Shown: positions 22,169 to 31,899, numbered from the stretch's first letter. The stretch is DNA of 64,000 nt from Microbacterium sp. ABRD28 (GCF_003850245.1 NZ_CP031015.1:2232001-2296000); one strand, 5' to 3'. Made by a program: numbers and translations. The notes: a model not told the origin generated them from the sequence alone.

Positions 22169-23083
22169 TCACGCTCGAGGATGAGCCAGACGGTACGACG
22201 CGGTGAGGCGTTCGTGCGACACGTGGGTGTAGATCTGCGTGGTGCCGAGGCTCTCGTGACCGAGGATCTCCTGGACGCTGCGGAGGTCGGCCCCGCCGTC
22301 CAGCAGGTGGGTGGCGGCGCTGTGCCGCAGGGCGTGCGGACCGACGGGTCTCCCGACGAGGGGGCCGACCGTGCGTGCCACGAGGTCGTACACGGTCCGC
22401 GGACCGAGCCGTGCCCCGCGCGCGCCGAGGAAGAGCGCAGCACTCCCGCGGTCTCGATCAGCCTGCCGCGCGAGGAGCACGGGGCGCGCCCGCACGAACC
22501 ATGCCTCCAGCGCCTCAGACGCGGGCATGCCGAACGGCACGACGCGCTCCTTGGCCCCTTTTCCCCAGACCCGCACGGTGCGCCGCTCGCGATCCACATC
22601 GTCGGTGTCGAGGCCGCAGAGTTCCGAGACGCGGATGCCGGCCCCGTAGAGCAGCTCGAGGATCGCGTGGTCGCGCAGCGCGAGAGGATCGCCCGTCTGC
22701 GACGCTGCAGCCCCCAGATCGGCGAGCATCTCGGCGAGCGCCTCGGCGGGTGCCACCGTCGGCAGAGTCCGTCCGCGCTTCGGAGTGACGAGGCGGGCGG
22801 CGGGGTCGGTCGAGAGGTCGCCGGCGGCCACCGCCCAGACGAAGAGTCCCCTCGCCGATGCCGCACGCCGTGCGAGGGTCGCCCGGGAGGCCCCGCTCTG
22901 CTGGACGCGCCAGAGCCACTCGCGCAGATCCTCGCGAGTGATCTCGCCGATGTCGGGATCGTCGAGGATGTCGGCGAGGTCGCGCAGATCGGCGCGGTAC
23001 GCACGGATGGTTGCCGGTGACAGCCGCCGGACGTCGCGCAGGTGCGCCAGGTAGCGCTCGATGACCGCCGAGAGCCGCATCAC
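22169..23083 (-). CDS. xerC: Tyrosine recombinase XerC
   Basis: 304 aa. A SAM-like core-binding N-terminal domain (about 1-95) and a catalytic domain with all residues in place: R151 (GAGIRVSEL), K175 (GKGAKER), H250 and R253 (HALRHSAATHLL), H276 (LGHESLG) and Y285 (IYTHV). XerC resolves chromosome dimers at dif. Its place after dprA and near rpsB is the normal chromosomal one, so it is not a phage integrase. GTG 23083 or the adjacent ATG 23080 could be the start; neither has a clear Shine-Dalgarno sequence. Confidence 0.94.
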   Translation of the reverse strand: MMRLSAVIERYLAHLRDVRRLSPATIRAYRADLRDLADILDDPDIGEITREDLREWLWRVQQSGASRATLARRAASARGLFVWAVAAGDLSTDPAARLVTPKRGRTLPTVAPAEALAEMLADLGAAASQTGDPLALRDHAILELLYGAGIRVSELCGLDTDDVDRERRTVRVWGKGAKERVVPFGMPASEALEAWFVRARPVLLARQADRDRGSAALFLGARGARLGPRTVYDLVARTVGPLVGRPVGPHALRHSAATHLLDGGADLRSVQEILGHESLGTTQIYTHVSHERLTASYRLAHPRA

Positions 23084-23134
23084 CCCAGGATGCCCGATGC
23101 GTCCCCATCGATGCGCCGCCGCGCGGCGGCGCGC

Positions 23135-24325
23135 TCATCTCGTCCACGAAGGTACCCGGCGCCATCCGGTCCTGCCGCGTTCCACGCCTCCGGAGAGGGC
23201 GAGGATCCCGAGCTCCGCCTCGACCTCGGCAGGCGCGAGGCCTGAGGACCGGGCGATCTGGGACAGGTCCTTCTCCGATCGCACGCTGAGGGCGTCGATG
23301 ACGCGCGTGGTCCGATCGGTGCGGTCCCCGCTCACCGCCGGAAGCAGCATCCCGTCCTCCCAACCGAGGAGCTCGCGGACATCGCCCGCGGAGGTGATGC
23401 AGCGCGCGTCGTACTCCCGCAGCAGCCGATGACACCCCGCCGAGGCGGTGCTGGTGATCGGCCCGGGCACCGCGCCGAGCGGACGTCCCAGGGAGGCGGC
23501 ATGACCGGCCGTGTTGAGTGAGCCGCTTCGCCACCCTGCCTCGACGACCACCGTCGCATCGGAGATCGCCGCGATCAGCCGGTTGCGCTGGAGGAACCGC
23601 CATTTCGTCGGCGCCGCGCCGCACGGGGCTTCGCTGACGATCGCGCCGTTGGTAGCGATGCGATCGATCAGATGACTGTGCCCGCCCGGATACGCGCGAT
23701 CTGCGCCGCCGGCGAGGAAAGCCACGGTGTCGCCGCCGACCGTGAGCGCGGCGCGGTGAGCGGCGCCATCGATGCCGTAGGCCGCGCCGGAGACCACCGT
23801 CACCCCCGAGCCGGCGAGGTCGGCGGCGAGCTCTCCGGCGACGTGCTCGCCGTAGGATGTCGCCGCCCGCGCGCCGACCAGCGCGACGGCGGCGCCCGCC
23901 GGCCGCAACAGGGCGGCGCTTCCACGCACCCAGAGACAGACAGGCCGATGGGCTCCCAGGTCATCCACCGCCGTCGGCCATGACGGATCGCCGGGGACGA
24001 TGAGCTGCACACCGGCCCGCGCCGCGGCCGCACACGCTTCGGCGACACCTTCCGGCCGCCACCGCGGCATCCAGCGCTCTCGGCCCTGCTCCGCAGCCCC
24101 GGCGAGGTGCGTGGGCGCGGGGCCCGCATTCACCACCATCTCGAGCGCCCGAAGGGCGCCGTACTCTGCGATGAGGTGACCGGCGGAGCCGTCACCGGGT
24201 TCGGTGAGGAGGTTCCACGCCACCCGTGCCCACGTGTCGGCTTCGTCGGAGTCGGATGAATCCGCACCGCGGACGCCCGCCAGCGCGCGCCTCGCGGCAT
24301 CAGAAGACTCCGGCCACATTCTCAT
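23135..24325 (-). CDS. dprA: DNA-processing protein DprA
   Basis: DprA binds single-stranded DNA and loads RecA during transformation; in actinobacteria its role is less clear. The 396-aa protein has an N-terminal region, the Rossmann core (VALVGARAATSYG, VVSGAAYGIDGAAHRAAL, FLAGGADRAYPGGHSHL, QRNRLIAAISDATVVVEA) and a C-terminal winged-helix part (about 335-396). The ATG at 24325 overlaps the comM stop by 4 nt. It belongs to the lepB-rnhB ... yraN-comM-dprA-xerC run. Confidence 0.95.
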   Translation of the reverse strand: MRMWPESSDAARRALAGVRGADSSDSDEADTWARVAWNLLTEPGDGSAGHLIAEYGALRALEMVVNAGPAPTHLAGAAEQGRERWMPRWRPEGVAEACAAAARAGVQLIVPGDPSWPTAVDDLGAHRPVCLWVRGSAALLRPAGAAVALVGARAATSYGEHVAGELAADLAGSGVTVVSGAAYGIDGAAHRAALTVGGDTVAFLAGGADRAYPGGHSHLIDRIATNGAIVSEAPCGAAPTKWRFLQRNRLIAAISDATVVVEAGWRSGSLNTAGHAASLGRPLGAVPGPITSTASAGCHRLLREYDARCITSAGDVRELLGWEDGMLLPAVSGDRTDRTTRVIDALSVRSEKDLSQIARSSGLAPAEVEAELGILALSGGVERGRTGWRRVPSWTR

Positions 24326-25848
24326 GCGGTCACCCCCTTCTTCAGGAACAGAGCACGCCCGATGTCTTCGACGCTCAGTTGCGGGCGGGCGCCGAGATCG
24401 GCGAGCGACCAGGCGACCCGGAGAACCCGGTCGTACCCGCGCAGGGTCAGCGCTCCGCGGTGGAGCGCAGCATCCAGTGGCCGGCGGATGATCGGCGACG
24501 GTGCGGCCGGCCCCTGCCGGAGCCAGCTTCCCGACACGTCGGCATTCACCCGCCACGGGGTTTCGCGGAGGCGATGCGCAGCGCGTGCCCGCGCCTCGCG
24601 CACCTGAGCGTGCGCGTCGGCGGTGGTGGTGCCGCCGGCATCGCCCTGGCCGGGCGCGACCGCCACCCGACGCATCGACAGCTCGATATCGATCCGGTCG
24701 AGCAGGGGGCCCGAAAGCCGGCCGAGGTAGCGCCGGATGGCGATCGGCGGGCAGACACACGATCCGCCCGGCACGGCGAACTGTCCGCAGGGGCAGGGAT
24801 TGGTTGCAGCCACGAGCTGGAATCGCGCCGGGAACTCCGCGACCGCCCCGGCCCGGTGGATGGTGATCCGGCCGCTCTCCAAGGGCTGGCGCAGCGCGTC
24901 CAACGCGTGCGCAGGAAACTCCCCCGCCTCATCGAGGAACAGGATGCCGGTCGCCGCGCGGGCGATCGCCCCCGGCCGGATGATCCGCGATCCGCCACCG
25001 ACGAGCGCAGCCACGCTCGCGCTGTGGTGCGGAGCCTCGAAGGGCGGAGTCCGGCGAAGAGCCGAGACGGCTTGCCCGCCGAGCGACCGCACGGAGGCTG
25101 CCAGGAGCGCGGCGTCCTCGTCGAGCGGGGGCAGGATGCCGGGGAGACGCCGCGCCAGCATCGTCTTGCCCGCCCCGGGAGGGCCGCTCATCAGAATGTG
25201 GTGGCCACCCGCCGCCGCGACGATGAGCGCGGTCACCGCTTCGGGCTGCCCCACCACGTCTGCAAGTTCCAGCACCTCCCCCGCCGTCTCCTCGGGCCGC
25301 GCCGCCGGAACCGCAGACTGCTCGGGTACCTCGACGGATCCGCCGTGGAACGCGACCACCTCGGCGATGTTGACGGCGCCGAGCACCTCGATGCCGGTCA
25401 CCAGCTGAGCCTCCTCGCGGTTGGCATGGGGCACCACCGCGCGCCGGATGCCCTTGCGGGCTGCAGCGAGCACGGCGGGAAGGACGCCGGGCACCGGTCG
25501 AAGCCGTCCGTCCAGACCGAGTTCGCCGATGTGCACCGTGGCGTCGAGCGATTCCCGGGCGAGAGGGAGCTCGGTGGCGATGGCGGCGACCGCGATCGCG
25601 ACATCGAACCCGGATCCGTTCTTGGGCAGACTCGCGGGCGACAGGTTGACGGTGAGCTTGCGTCGCGGAAGCGTCAGGCCGTTGTTGGCGCACGCGTTGT
25701 GGACCCGCTGGACGGCTTCTCCGAGCGACTTGTCGGGCAGGCCGATGATCCGGAAATCGGGAGTCTGCTGCGAGAGGTCGGCTTCGACCTCGACGAGGGC
25801 TCCATCCAGGCCCGTCAGGGCGACAGCCCGGGTACGAACGACGGTCAC
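24322..25848 (-). CDS. comM: YifB/ComM-family Mg-chelatase-like AAA+ ATPase
   Basis: ComM-type helicases promote branch migration during integration of transforming DNA. From GTG 25848 the protein is 508 aa. It has an N-terminal Lon-protease-like fold (about 20-170, with RRKLTVNLSPASLPKNG and IGELGLDGRLRPV). The AAA+ core follows, with Walker A GPPGAGKT and Walker B GILFLDEAGEF. Its cysteine cluster is NPCPCGQ ... GSCVCPP. The GTG overlaps the yraN stop (GTGA). The comM-dprA pair suggests a DNA uptake or recombination function, although no uptake machinery lies in this window. Confidence 0.95.
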   Translation of the reverse strand: MTVVRTRAVALTGLDGALVEVEADLSQQTPDFRIIGLPDKSLGEAVQRVHNACANNGLTLPRRKLTVNLSPASLPKNGSGFDVAIAVAAIATELPLARESLDATVHIGELGLDGRLRPVPGVLPAVLAAARKGIRRAVVPHANREEAQLVTGIEVLGAVNIAEVVAFHGGSVEVPEQSAVPAARPEETAGEVLELADVVGQPEAVTALIVAAAGGHHILMSGPPGAGKTMLARRLPGILPPLDEDAALLAASVRSLGGQAVSALRRTPPFEAPHHSASVAALVGGGSRIIRPGAIARAATGILFLDEAGEFPAHALDALRQPLESGRITIHRAGAVAEFPARFQLVAATNPCPCGQFAVPGGSCVCPPIAIRRYLGRLSGPLLDRIDIELSMRRVAVAPGQGDAGGTTTADAHAQVREARARAAHRLRETPWRVNADVSGSWLRQGPAAPSPIIRRPLDAALHRGALTLRGYDRVLRVAWSLADLGARPQLSVEDIGRALFLKKGVTA

Positions 25849-26207
25849 CGCAGATCCCGCAGATGCTCGATCGTCGCGGTCCGAGGATCGGGGCCGAGGA
25901 CGGACACCGCATCGAGCCTCAGTCGGCGCCCCTGGGCGGATTGCGGGTGGGCCGCGATCCACGCCATCGCCAGGCGCCACAATCGCATGCGCTTGCGGGT
26001 GTCCACCGCTTCGAGGGGATGACCGAAGTCTTCGCCGCGCCGCGTCTTGACCTCGACGACGACGAGGTCATTCCCGTCCTCGGCGACGAGGTCGATCTCC
26101 CCGGCGGCGCACCGCCAGTTGCGGGCGATCAGCCGCCATCCCTGCTCTTGGAGATACGTCGCTGCACGCTCTTCGCCGGCTCTGCCGACCTCGTCCTTGA
26201 CTGCCAT
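25845..26207 (-). CDS. yraN: UPF0102 protein YraN (nuclease-fold)
   Basis: 120 aa. The family has a restriction-endonuclease-like fold; here the motif is AAGEIDLVAEDGNDLVVVEVKTRRG, with the E...D...ExK pattern intact, so metal-dependent nuclease activity is possible. The ATG at 26207 was chosen over the upstream in-frame ATG because the next 20 residues are not conserved in character. It overlaps comM by 4 nt. Confidence 0.93.
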   Translation of the reverse strand: MAVKDEVGRAGEERAATYLQEQGWRLIARNWRCAAGEIDLVAEDGNDLVVVEVKTRRGEDFGHPLEAVDTRKRMRLWRLAMAWIAAHPQSAQGRRLRLDAVSVLGPDPRTATIEHLRDLR

Positions 26208-26309
26208 GGTCCGATCGTGATCGGACGCGGCATCCCGTGGCGGCCGCTTCCCCTCATCCGTGTACACAGCCCGGAGAGGGCCGGCTGTGCAGGAGAGGAC
26301 GCGGGCGCG

Positions 26310-26633
26310 TCAGCTGTCGAGCGAAAGCTCCTCTGGGAGCTGGAAATCGCGTCGGGAGAGCTCCTCGACGTTGACGTCCTTGAAGGTCAGCACCCGCACC
26401 GCCTTGACGAACCGGTCGGCGCGGTAGATGTCCCACACCCAGACGTCGTTCATCGTGATCTCGAAGTAGAAGTCGTGCTCGGTGTCGCGGCGCACGACGT
26501 TGACCTCGTTGGCGAGGTAGAAGCGCCGCTCCGTCTCGATCACGTACGCGAACTGACCCACGACATCGCGGTACTCGCGGTACAGTGCCAGCTCGAGCTC
26601 GCGGTCGTAGTCTTCGAATACCTCGTCGTCCAT
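26310..26633 (-). CDS. DUF2469-family protein
   Basis: 107-aa acidic protein (DDEVFEDYDRELELALYREYRDV at the start) with an aromatic-rich middle (FYFEITMNDVWVWDIYR). This family is nearly confined to actinobacteria and sits between rnhB and yraN, as here. No function is established. A TAGAGT box lies 9 nt before the ATG, so its transcript may have almost no leader. Confidence 0.9.
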   Translation of the reverse strand: MDDEVFEDYDRELELALYREYRDVVGQFAYVIETERRFYLANEVNVVRRDTEHDFYFEITMNDVWVWDIYRADRFVKAVRVLTFKDVNVEELSRRDFQLPEELSLDS

Positions 26634-26694
26634 GGTGAGTCCACTCTAGATCGCCCGCGGCCGATCCACGGCCCGACGGTCGGCCGCGACGGCG

Positions 26695-27354
26695 TCAGAA
26701 CAGGGTCGGTGCGTCCGCGATCGACCACGACGACCGGTGATGCCTGCTCAGGCCGTGGGAGCGGATCGCCGCCCGATGCTCGGGGCTCGCGTATCCCTTG
26801 TTGCGCGACCACTGGTACGCGGGTGACTCGTCATGCAACCCCGTCATCAGCGTGTCGCGCGCCACTTTGGCGATGACGGACGCTGCCGCGGCGCTGGCGC
26901 AGTCGCGATCGGCCTTGATCACCGGACGCACCCGCAGATTGCTGGTGCCGGCCGGGGTGATGTAGTCGTAGTTCCCGTCGAGGAGCACGATCGCCTCCGA
27001 GGCGTCCACGCCGTGAGCCCCCAGATCCGCCAGCGCGCGGATCGTGGCAAGGCCCAGAGCGCGCATGATGCCGATCTCGTCGATCTCGTCGGCCGAGGCC
27101 CAGCCGACGGCGCTGGCGGCCACCCACGAGGCCGCCCGCGCCGCAACGGCCGGGCGATGGTGCTCAGGCACGAGTTTGGAATCACGCAGCCCCTGCGGCA
27201 CGCGCTTGCGCGATCGCGGCGCGTCGACGGCGACCGCTCCGACGGCCACCGGCCCCGCGAGAGCCCCCCGTCCGACCTCATCGCAGGCGATGACGACCGG
27301 ATGCTCGCGGAGCAGTCGTCGCTCGAGAGTGAGGCGCGGTTCGATCACGGTCAC
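26695..27354 (-). CDS. rnhB: Ribonuclease HII
   Basis: RNase HII removes misincorporated ribonucleotides and RNA primers from DNA. The 219-aa protein has ACDEVGRGALAGPV (D25, E26), LLDGNYDY and KADRDCASAAAASVIAKVARD, which carry the four acidic metal ligands. GTG 27354 overlaps the lepB stop (GTGA). Confidence 0.95.
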   Translation of the reverse strand: MTVIEPRLTLERRLLREHPVVIACDEVGRGALAGPVAVGAVAVDAPRSRKRVPQGLRDSKLVPEHHRPAVAARAASWVAASAVGWASADEIDEIGIMRALGLATIRALADLGAHGVDASEAIVLLDGNYDYITPAGTSNLRVRPVIKADRDCASAAAASVIAKVARDTLMTGLHDESPAYQWSRNKGYASPEHRAAIRSHGLSRHHRSSWSIADAPTLF

Positions 27355-28112
27355 GGCTGGTCGGCAGGCTCCGGAACCCCGGCGAAGACCTCGTGGTGGA
27401 AGTCCAGCAACCCGAATCGCGACAGCGGCCACGTCGTCAGGAATGCGCGGCCGACGACGTTCTCGAGCGGGACGAAGCCCTCGCCCGGCTGGTCCTGGTT
27501 GAAACGGGAGTCCCGCGAGCTGTTGCGGTTGTCTCCGAGCACCCAGAGACGGTCCTCAGGCACCGTGACGTCGAAATCCTCGGCCGACGCCCTGCTGACC
27601 CCGCCCGGGAGCTTGAGGTAGTCCATCTCATCGATGGGGACGTCGTTGATCGTGATCTGCCCGAGCGTGTTGCAGCACACCACGTGATCTCCCGGAAGCC
27701 CGATGATGCGCTTGACGAGGTGGTCGTCGCTGTCCGGTGCAGCGAGACCGATGAGCGACAAAACCCACTCCACGCCGTCGACGAACGGGCCGCGGCTCGG
27801 TGTCTCCGAGGGTGGCAGCCACCCACCCGGATCGCGGAACACCACGATGTCACCGCGCTCATAACCTCCGAAGCGCGGCGTCAGCTCGTCGACGAGGATG
27901 CGGTCGTTGACGTTGAGGGTGTTCTCCATCGACCCCGACGGGATGTAGAACGATCGGACGACGAAGGTCTTGACGAGGAAGGACACCACGAGCGCGATCA
28001 GGACGATGATCAGGACGTCCCGCAGGAATGTGCCCCACCCTCGCTTGCGACCCTCGGGCTGCGATCTGCGGGAGGGGAAGCGGTCGGCCGTCGCGTGTTG
28101 CTCGGTGGTCAT
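27351..28112 (-). CDS. lepB: Signal peptidase I
   Basis: LepB cleaves signal peptides of Sec- and Tat-exported proteins at the outer membrane face. The 253-aa protein has one N-terminal membrane segment (about 31-52), the nucleophile S61 in IPSGSMENTL, the general base K134 in HLVKRIIGLPGD and the box E motif GDNRNSSRDSR. AAGGA lies 4-5 nt before the ATG. It follows rplS, the normal actinobacterial order. Confidence 0.97.
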   Translation of the reverse strand: MTTEQHATADRFPSRRSQPEGRKRGWGTFLRDVLIIVLIALVVSFLVKTFVVRSFYIPSGSMENTLNVNDRILVDELTPRFGGYERGDIVVFRDPGGWLPPSETPSRGPFVDGVEWVLSLIGLAAPDSDDHLVKRIIGLPGDHVVCCNTLGQITINDVPIDEMDYLKLPGGVSRASAEDFDVTVPEDRLWVLGDNRNSSRDSRFNQDQPGEGFVPLENVVGRAFLTTWPLSRFGLLDFHHEVFAGVPEPADQP

Positions 28113-28218
28113 CGGATCCTTCTCGGGGCCTCCCGCCCCGGTCGGTGCGGCGTCCTACCAGGGTGACATACTCGCGCGGAGTCGTCGGTCCGCCGTCGCG
28201 GGGAATTCGCCCCGAACG

Positions 28219-28250
28219 CCGAACGCCCCGGCGATGACCGGGGCGTTCGG
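28219..28250. terminator. Hairpin after rplS
   Basis: A 13-bp stem (28219-28231 with 28238-28250) and 6-nt loop, 13 bp beyond the rplS stop. There is no T-tract. A second, longer pairing using the flanking repeats is also possible. It should reduce read-through from rplS into lepB. Confidence 0.65.
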
Positions 28251-28262
28251 GGTTCAGCGCGC

Positions 28263-28610
28263 TCAGCTGTCGCGCTTCTCCTTGATCTTGGCCTTCTTGC
28301 CGCGGAGGGCCCGGAGGTAGTACAGCTTGGCGCGGCGCACGTCGCCGCGGGTGACGACCTCGATGTGGTCGATCACCGGGCTGTGAACCGGGAACGTACG
28401 CTCCACACCGACCTGGAAGCTGATCTTCCGCACGGTGAAGGTCTCGCGGATGCCGTCTCCGGAGCGGCCGATGACGACGCCCTGGAAGATCTGGATGCGC
28501 GAGCGGTTGCCCTCGGTGATGTTGACGTGCACCTTGACGGTGTCACCGGGGCCGAAGTCGGGGATGTCGGAGCGCAGCGATGCTGCGTCGACGGAATCGA
28601 GGATCTGCAT
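28263..28610 (-). CDS. rplS: 50S ribosomal protein L19
   Basis: L19 sits at the 30S-50S interface. The 115-aa protein has [47 protein letters not shown] and [27 protein letters not shown] precedes the ATG by 9 nt. In most actinobacteria rplS follows trmD closely; here about 8 kb with the trehalose operon lies between them. Confidence 0.98.
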   Translation of the reverse strand: MQILDSVDAASLRSDIPDFGPGDTVKVHVNITEGNRSRIQIFQGVVIGRSGDGIRETFTVRKISFQVGVERTFPVHSPVIDHIEVVTRGDVRRAKLYYLRALRGKKAKIKEKRDS

Positions 28611-28768
28611 GAGGGATCACTTCCTGCGGCCGCCACAGGTCGACCGCGTCACGATGACGGGATGGTGTGCCCGAACCGTCCGCGATGTGGAGCGGACGGC
28701 GTACTCCCCTGAGGCAGAGCCGTGCAGGGCACAAACAGCCATTCTGCCATGGATCGCGACCCCGGCAA
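28611..28768 (-). promoter_or_regulatory. rplS promoter and structured leader
   Basis: A sigma-A-type promoter on the minus strand: TTGCCG (28763-28768), 16-nt spacer, CAGAAT (28741-28746), start near 28734. The leader of about 120 nt can fold with an outer helix GTGCCC/GGGCAC (28727-28732 with 28667-28672). This encloses a perfect 8-bp hairpin (28676-28683 with 28692-28699). Leaders that bind ribosomal protein L19 are known in Firmicutes; whether this one does is inference. Confidence 0.5.
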
Positions 28769-28785
28769 AAACGCTGCCGCACGGA

Positions 28786-29274
28786 TCAGCGCAGGTCGCT
28801 GCGCTCCTCGATGACGACGACGTCGGACGGTCGTGGCCGCGTCGACCTCGATGCTTCACCGAGGTATGCGGAGGACGTCGTCCGGAACGCCACGAGACCG
28901 GCGGGCCGGGCTTCACGCCACAGCTGCCACAGCTGGGCCCAGAACAACGCCAGAGCGACGGCGATGGTCAGGCCGAACGCCCCACCCCACCACCACGTGC
29001 CGAAGAATCCGAGCGACACCGTCAGCGCGTGGAGGATCGCGAAGCCCGCGACATCCAGCCACGACACCGCGCGTTCCGCGCGCACCGTGCCGCGGGCCCG
29101 GACCAGCAGAGTCAGGATGATCTGCCCGATGAAGACCGACGGGATGCCCAGGAGCAGCACCCAGAGGAAGGCCCACCCTCCCGCGTTGAACACGCCCCAG
29201 CCGACGAGCAGCCAGAGCGGCAGGACGAAGGCCGCCGGGAACAGCCACCGGTAGACCGCGCGTCGGAGAACCAT
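28786..29274 (-). CDS. Small integral membrane protein, unknown function
   Basis: 162 aa with four hydrophobic segments (about 12-32, 36-58, 72-92 and 96-115) and a polar C-terminal tail of about 45 residues. I do not recognise a family with confidence. Homologues may be labelled transporter permease, but four helices and no motif do not support that. A TAGCAT box lies 6 nt before the ATG, so the mRNA is probably leaderless. It stands alone between the rplS promoter and the divergent map. Confidence 0.75.
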   Translation of the reverse strand: MVLRRAVYRWLFPAAFVLPLWLLVGWGVFNAGGWAFLWVLLLGIPSVFIGQIILTLLVRARGTVRAERAVSWLDVAGFAILHALTVSLGFFGTWWWGGAFGLTIAVALALFWAQLWQLWREARPAGLVAFRTTSSAYLGEASRSTRPRPSDVVVIEERSDLR

Positions 29275-29286
29275 GAACCGATGCTA
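29275..29286 (-). promoter_or_regulatory. -10 element for the membrane protein gene at 28786-29274
   Basis: TAGCAT on the minus strand (29281-29286), 6 nt before ATG 29274; no Shine-Dalgarno sequence. Confidence 0.48.
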
Positions 29287-29382
29287 CGCCCGTCCCGGGG
29301 CGGCGGGCAGGGTGTCCCGGGCGCCGGACGGCCATCTCTCAGCGCGCACTCCGCGAGAATGGAGGATGACGGAAGGAAATGA

Positions 29383-30165
29383 ATGATCGAGCTGCGCACC
29401 CCGGCCGAAATCGAGGCGATGAGGCCTGCGGGCCGATTCGTCGCGGAGGTCCTTGCAACCCTTCGCGATGAGGCGAGGGTGGGAACGAACCTCCTCGCGC
29501 TCGATCAGCGGGCGCACGAGATGATCCGTCGGGCGGGAGCGGAGTCCTGCTATATCGACTACCACCCGTCATTCGGCGCCTCGCCCTTCGGCAAGGTGCT
29601 GTGCACCTCGATCAACGATGCCGTGCTTCACGGACTGCCTTTCGATTACGCGCTTCGCGACGGCGACCTGGTGTCGCTGGACTTCGCGGTCGCCGTGGAC
29701 GGGTGGGTGGCCGACTCCGCGGTGTCCTTCGTCGTCGGCACGCCGCGCGATGAGGACCTGGCGCTGATCGACACGACCCAGCGCGCCCTCTCCGCCGCCA
29801 TCGAGGCGGCACAGACCGGCCACCGCATCGGCGACATCTCCGCCGCGATCGCCGCGGTGGCCCGCGCGGACGGCTACCTCATCAACACCGACTTCGGTGG
29901 CCACGGAGTCGGCCGGACGATGCACGGCGACCCGCACGTGCCCAACGACGGCAAGGCGGGCCGCGGCTACCCGCTTCGTGCCGGCCTCGTCCTCGCCCTG
30001 GAACCCTGGTTCCTCGCCTCCACGGACCAGCTGATCACCGATCCCGACGGCTGGACCCTCCGCAGCGCCGACGGCTCACGTGGCGCGCACTCCGAGCACA
30101 CCGTCGCGATCACCGAGGGCGGTCCGGTCGTCCTCACCGACCGGAGCTTCCTCGGAGTGGATTGA
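29383..30165 (+). CDS. map: Type I methionine aminopeptidase
   Basis: Removes the initiator Met from nascent proteins. The 260-aa protein has the metal ligands in order: Asp in SLDFAVAVDGWVAD (two Asp), His in GGHGVGRTMH, Glu in LALEPWF and Glu in SEHTVAIT. GGAAGGAA precedes the ATG. Its location beside the trehalose genes rather than near secY-adk-infA suggests a second, accessory map gene, as many actinobacteria have. It ends 6 bp from the convergent treZ stop. Confidence 0.94.
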   Translation: MIELRTPAEIEAMRPAGRFVAEVLATLRDEARVGTNLLALDQRAHEMIRRAGAESCYIDYHPSFGASPFGKVLCTSINDAVLHGLPFDYALRDGDLVSLDFAVAVDGWVADSAVSFVVGTPRDEDLALIDTTQRALSAAIEAAQTGHRIGDISAAIAAVARADGYLINTDFGGHGVGRTMHGDPHVPNDGKAGRGYPLRAGLVLALEPWFLASTDQLITDPDGWTLRSADGSRGAHSEHTVAITEGGPVVLTDRSFLGVD

Positions 30166-30171
30166 GCGCCC

Positions 30172-31899
30172 TCAGAGCGTCGTCACCGCCGCGCTTCGCC
30201 CCGGCAGGGTGATCCGCCCGTCGTCCGCCGACACCGCGTCATCCGTCGTCAGCAGCACACGCGACGCATCTCTCAGCCGCAGCGTCGCCGCGTCGGTGCC
30301 GAAATTGACCAGCACGTCGACGTCACCGCGACGCAGCACGAACGTGCGGGCATCCTCATCGGCCTCGGCGGACAGTGCCGCGAAGTCGGGGTCGGTGAGG
30401 TCGGGAAGCTCTCGGCGCAGCCGCGCAAGCCGCCGGTAGAGCTCCAAGGTGCGCCGGTGACGGGGGTCGGCGGCGTCGGATGTCGCCTCGGACCAGTCGA
30501 GGTGCGACCGCTCGAAGGTGGCCGGATCCTGCGGATCGGGGACGACGGATTCGTCCCACCCCATGGCGGCGAACTCCGCCAGTCGGCCATCGGCGGTCGC
30601 CTTGGCCAGCTCGGGCTCGGGATGCGAGGTGAAGAACTGCCACGGGGTGCTCGCCGCCCACTCCTCACCCATGAAGAGCATGGGGGTGAACGGCGCGAGC
30701 AGTGTGAGCACCGCGCCGATACGCAGACCCCCGTCATCCAGCGACTGGGACAGCCGGTCACCGGCCGCGCGGTTGCCGATCTGATCGTGGTCCTGGCTGT
30801 AGGTCACCAGACGCCACGTCGGGATGCGCGGATCGATGGGCCGGCCGTGTTCCCGGCCGCGGAACGACGACCACGTCCCATCGTGGAAGAACCCCCGGGT
30901 CGCGGCCTTCACCAGGGCGGAGAGCGGGGCGAAATCGGCGTAGTACCCCACGGTCTCGCCGGTGAGGGCGACGTGCAGGGCATGGTGGTAGTCGTCGCTC
31001 CACTGCGCGGTGAGGCCGTAGCCCCCGGCCTCCCGAGCGGAGATGAGAGTCGCATCGTTCATGTCGGATTCGGCGATCAGGGTCAGGGGACGCCCCACGT
31101 GGGCGCTGAGCCGATCAGCCTCCTCGGCGATCTCCTGCAGGATGTGCCGATCGGTGCGGTCGAGCAGCGCGTGGACGGCGTCCAGACGCAGGCCGTCGAC
31201 GTGATAGTCCCGCATCCACATCAGCGCGTTCTCCACGATGAACGAGCGCACGGCGGGCTCGTCGAGGTTCACCGACGAACCCCAGGTGTTGCGTTCGGCG
31301 TCGCGGAGATACGGGCCGTATTCCGGCAGATAGTTCCCACTCGGACCCAGATGGTTGTAGACGACGTCCTGGATGACGGCGAGACCGCGTCCATGGCAGG
31401 CATCGACGAAGCGCTGGTATGCGGCGGGACCGCCGTACGCCTCGTGCACGGTGTACCACAGCACCCCGTCGTAGCCCCAGTTCCAGACGCCGTTGAACCC
31501 GTTCACCGGGAGGAGCTCGACGTGCGTCACGCCGAGATCGACGAGGTGGTCCAGGCGCGAGGCGGCCGCGTCCAGGGTCCCCTCGGGAGTGAAGGTGCCC
31601 ACGTGCAGCTCGTAGACGATGCCGCCGGCGAGCTGGCGCCCCGTCCACTCGTGATCGCTCCACTCGTAGCCGTCGGCATCGAACCAGCACGAGGTCTCGT
31701 GCACGCCGTCGGGCTGTCGGCGCGAGCGGGGATCGGGACGCACGGCGTCGCCGTCATCGAGCACGAAGCCGTACCGGTCACCGTCGGCCAGGGTCACCTC
31801 GCCGCGCCACCAGCCGTCTGCCGCCGCCTGCATCTCGAGGTCTCCCCCGGCATACCGCAACCGGACACGGGTGGCCCGCGGGGCCCACAGTTCGATCAT
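30172..31899 (-). CDS. treZ: Malto-oligosyltrehalose trehalohydrolase TreZ
   Basis: TreZ releases trehalose from maltooligosyltrehalose made by TreY. The 575-aa GH13 protein has an N-terminal CBM48-like domain (about 1-90), then [41 protein letters not shown] (nucleophile D240) and LIAESDMND (acid/base E277). [13 protein letters not shown] and [17 protein letters not shown] are TreZ hallmarks. The ATG overlaps the treY stop by 4 nt. It is the last gene of the treX-treY-treZ operon. Confidence 0.96.
   Translation of the reverse strand: MIELWAPRATRVRLRYAGGDLEMQAAADGWWRGEVTLADGDRYGFVLDDGDAVRPDPRSRRQPDGVHETSCWFDADGYEWSDHEWTGRQLAGGIVYELHVGTFTPEGTLDAAASRLDHLVDLGVTHVELLPVNGFNGVWNWGYDGVLWYTVHEAYGGPAAYQRFVDACHGRGLAVIQDVVYNHLGPSGNYLPEYGPYLRDAERNTWGSSVNLDEPAVRSFIVENALMWMRDYHVDGLRLDAVHALLDRTDRHILQEIAEEADRLSAHVGRPLTLIAESDMNDATLISAREAGGYGLTAQWSDDYHHALHVALTGETVGYYADFAPLSALVKAATRGFFHDGTWSSFRGREHGRPIDPRIPTWRLVTYSQDHDQIGNRAAGDRLSQSLDDGGLRIGAVLTLLAPFTPMLFMGEEWAASTPWQFFTSHPEPELAKATADGRLAEFAAMGWDESVVPDPQDPATFERSHLDWSEATSDAADPRHRRTLELYRRLARLRRELPDLTDPDFAALSAEADEDARTFVLRRGDVDVLVNFGTDAATLRLRDASRVLLTTDDAVSADDGRITLPGRSAAVTTL

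Noticed and set aside
22169..23083. Tyrosine recombinase as evidence of a prophage or integrative element
   Set aside because: Full XerC residues, conserved position after dprA, no phage genes, no tRNA and no direct repeats at either side.
23135..25848. comM-dprA as a new defence or DNA-uptake island
   Set aside because: Both are in the normal actinobacterial housekeeping order and have ordinary family motifs.
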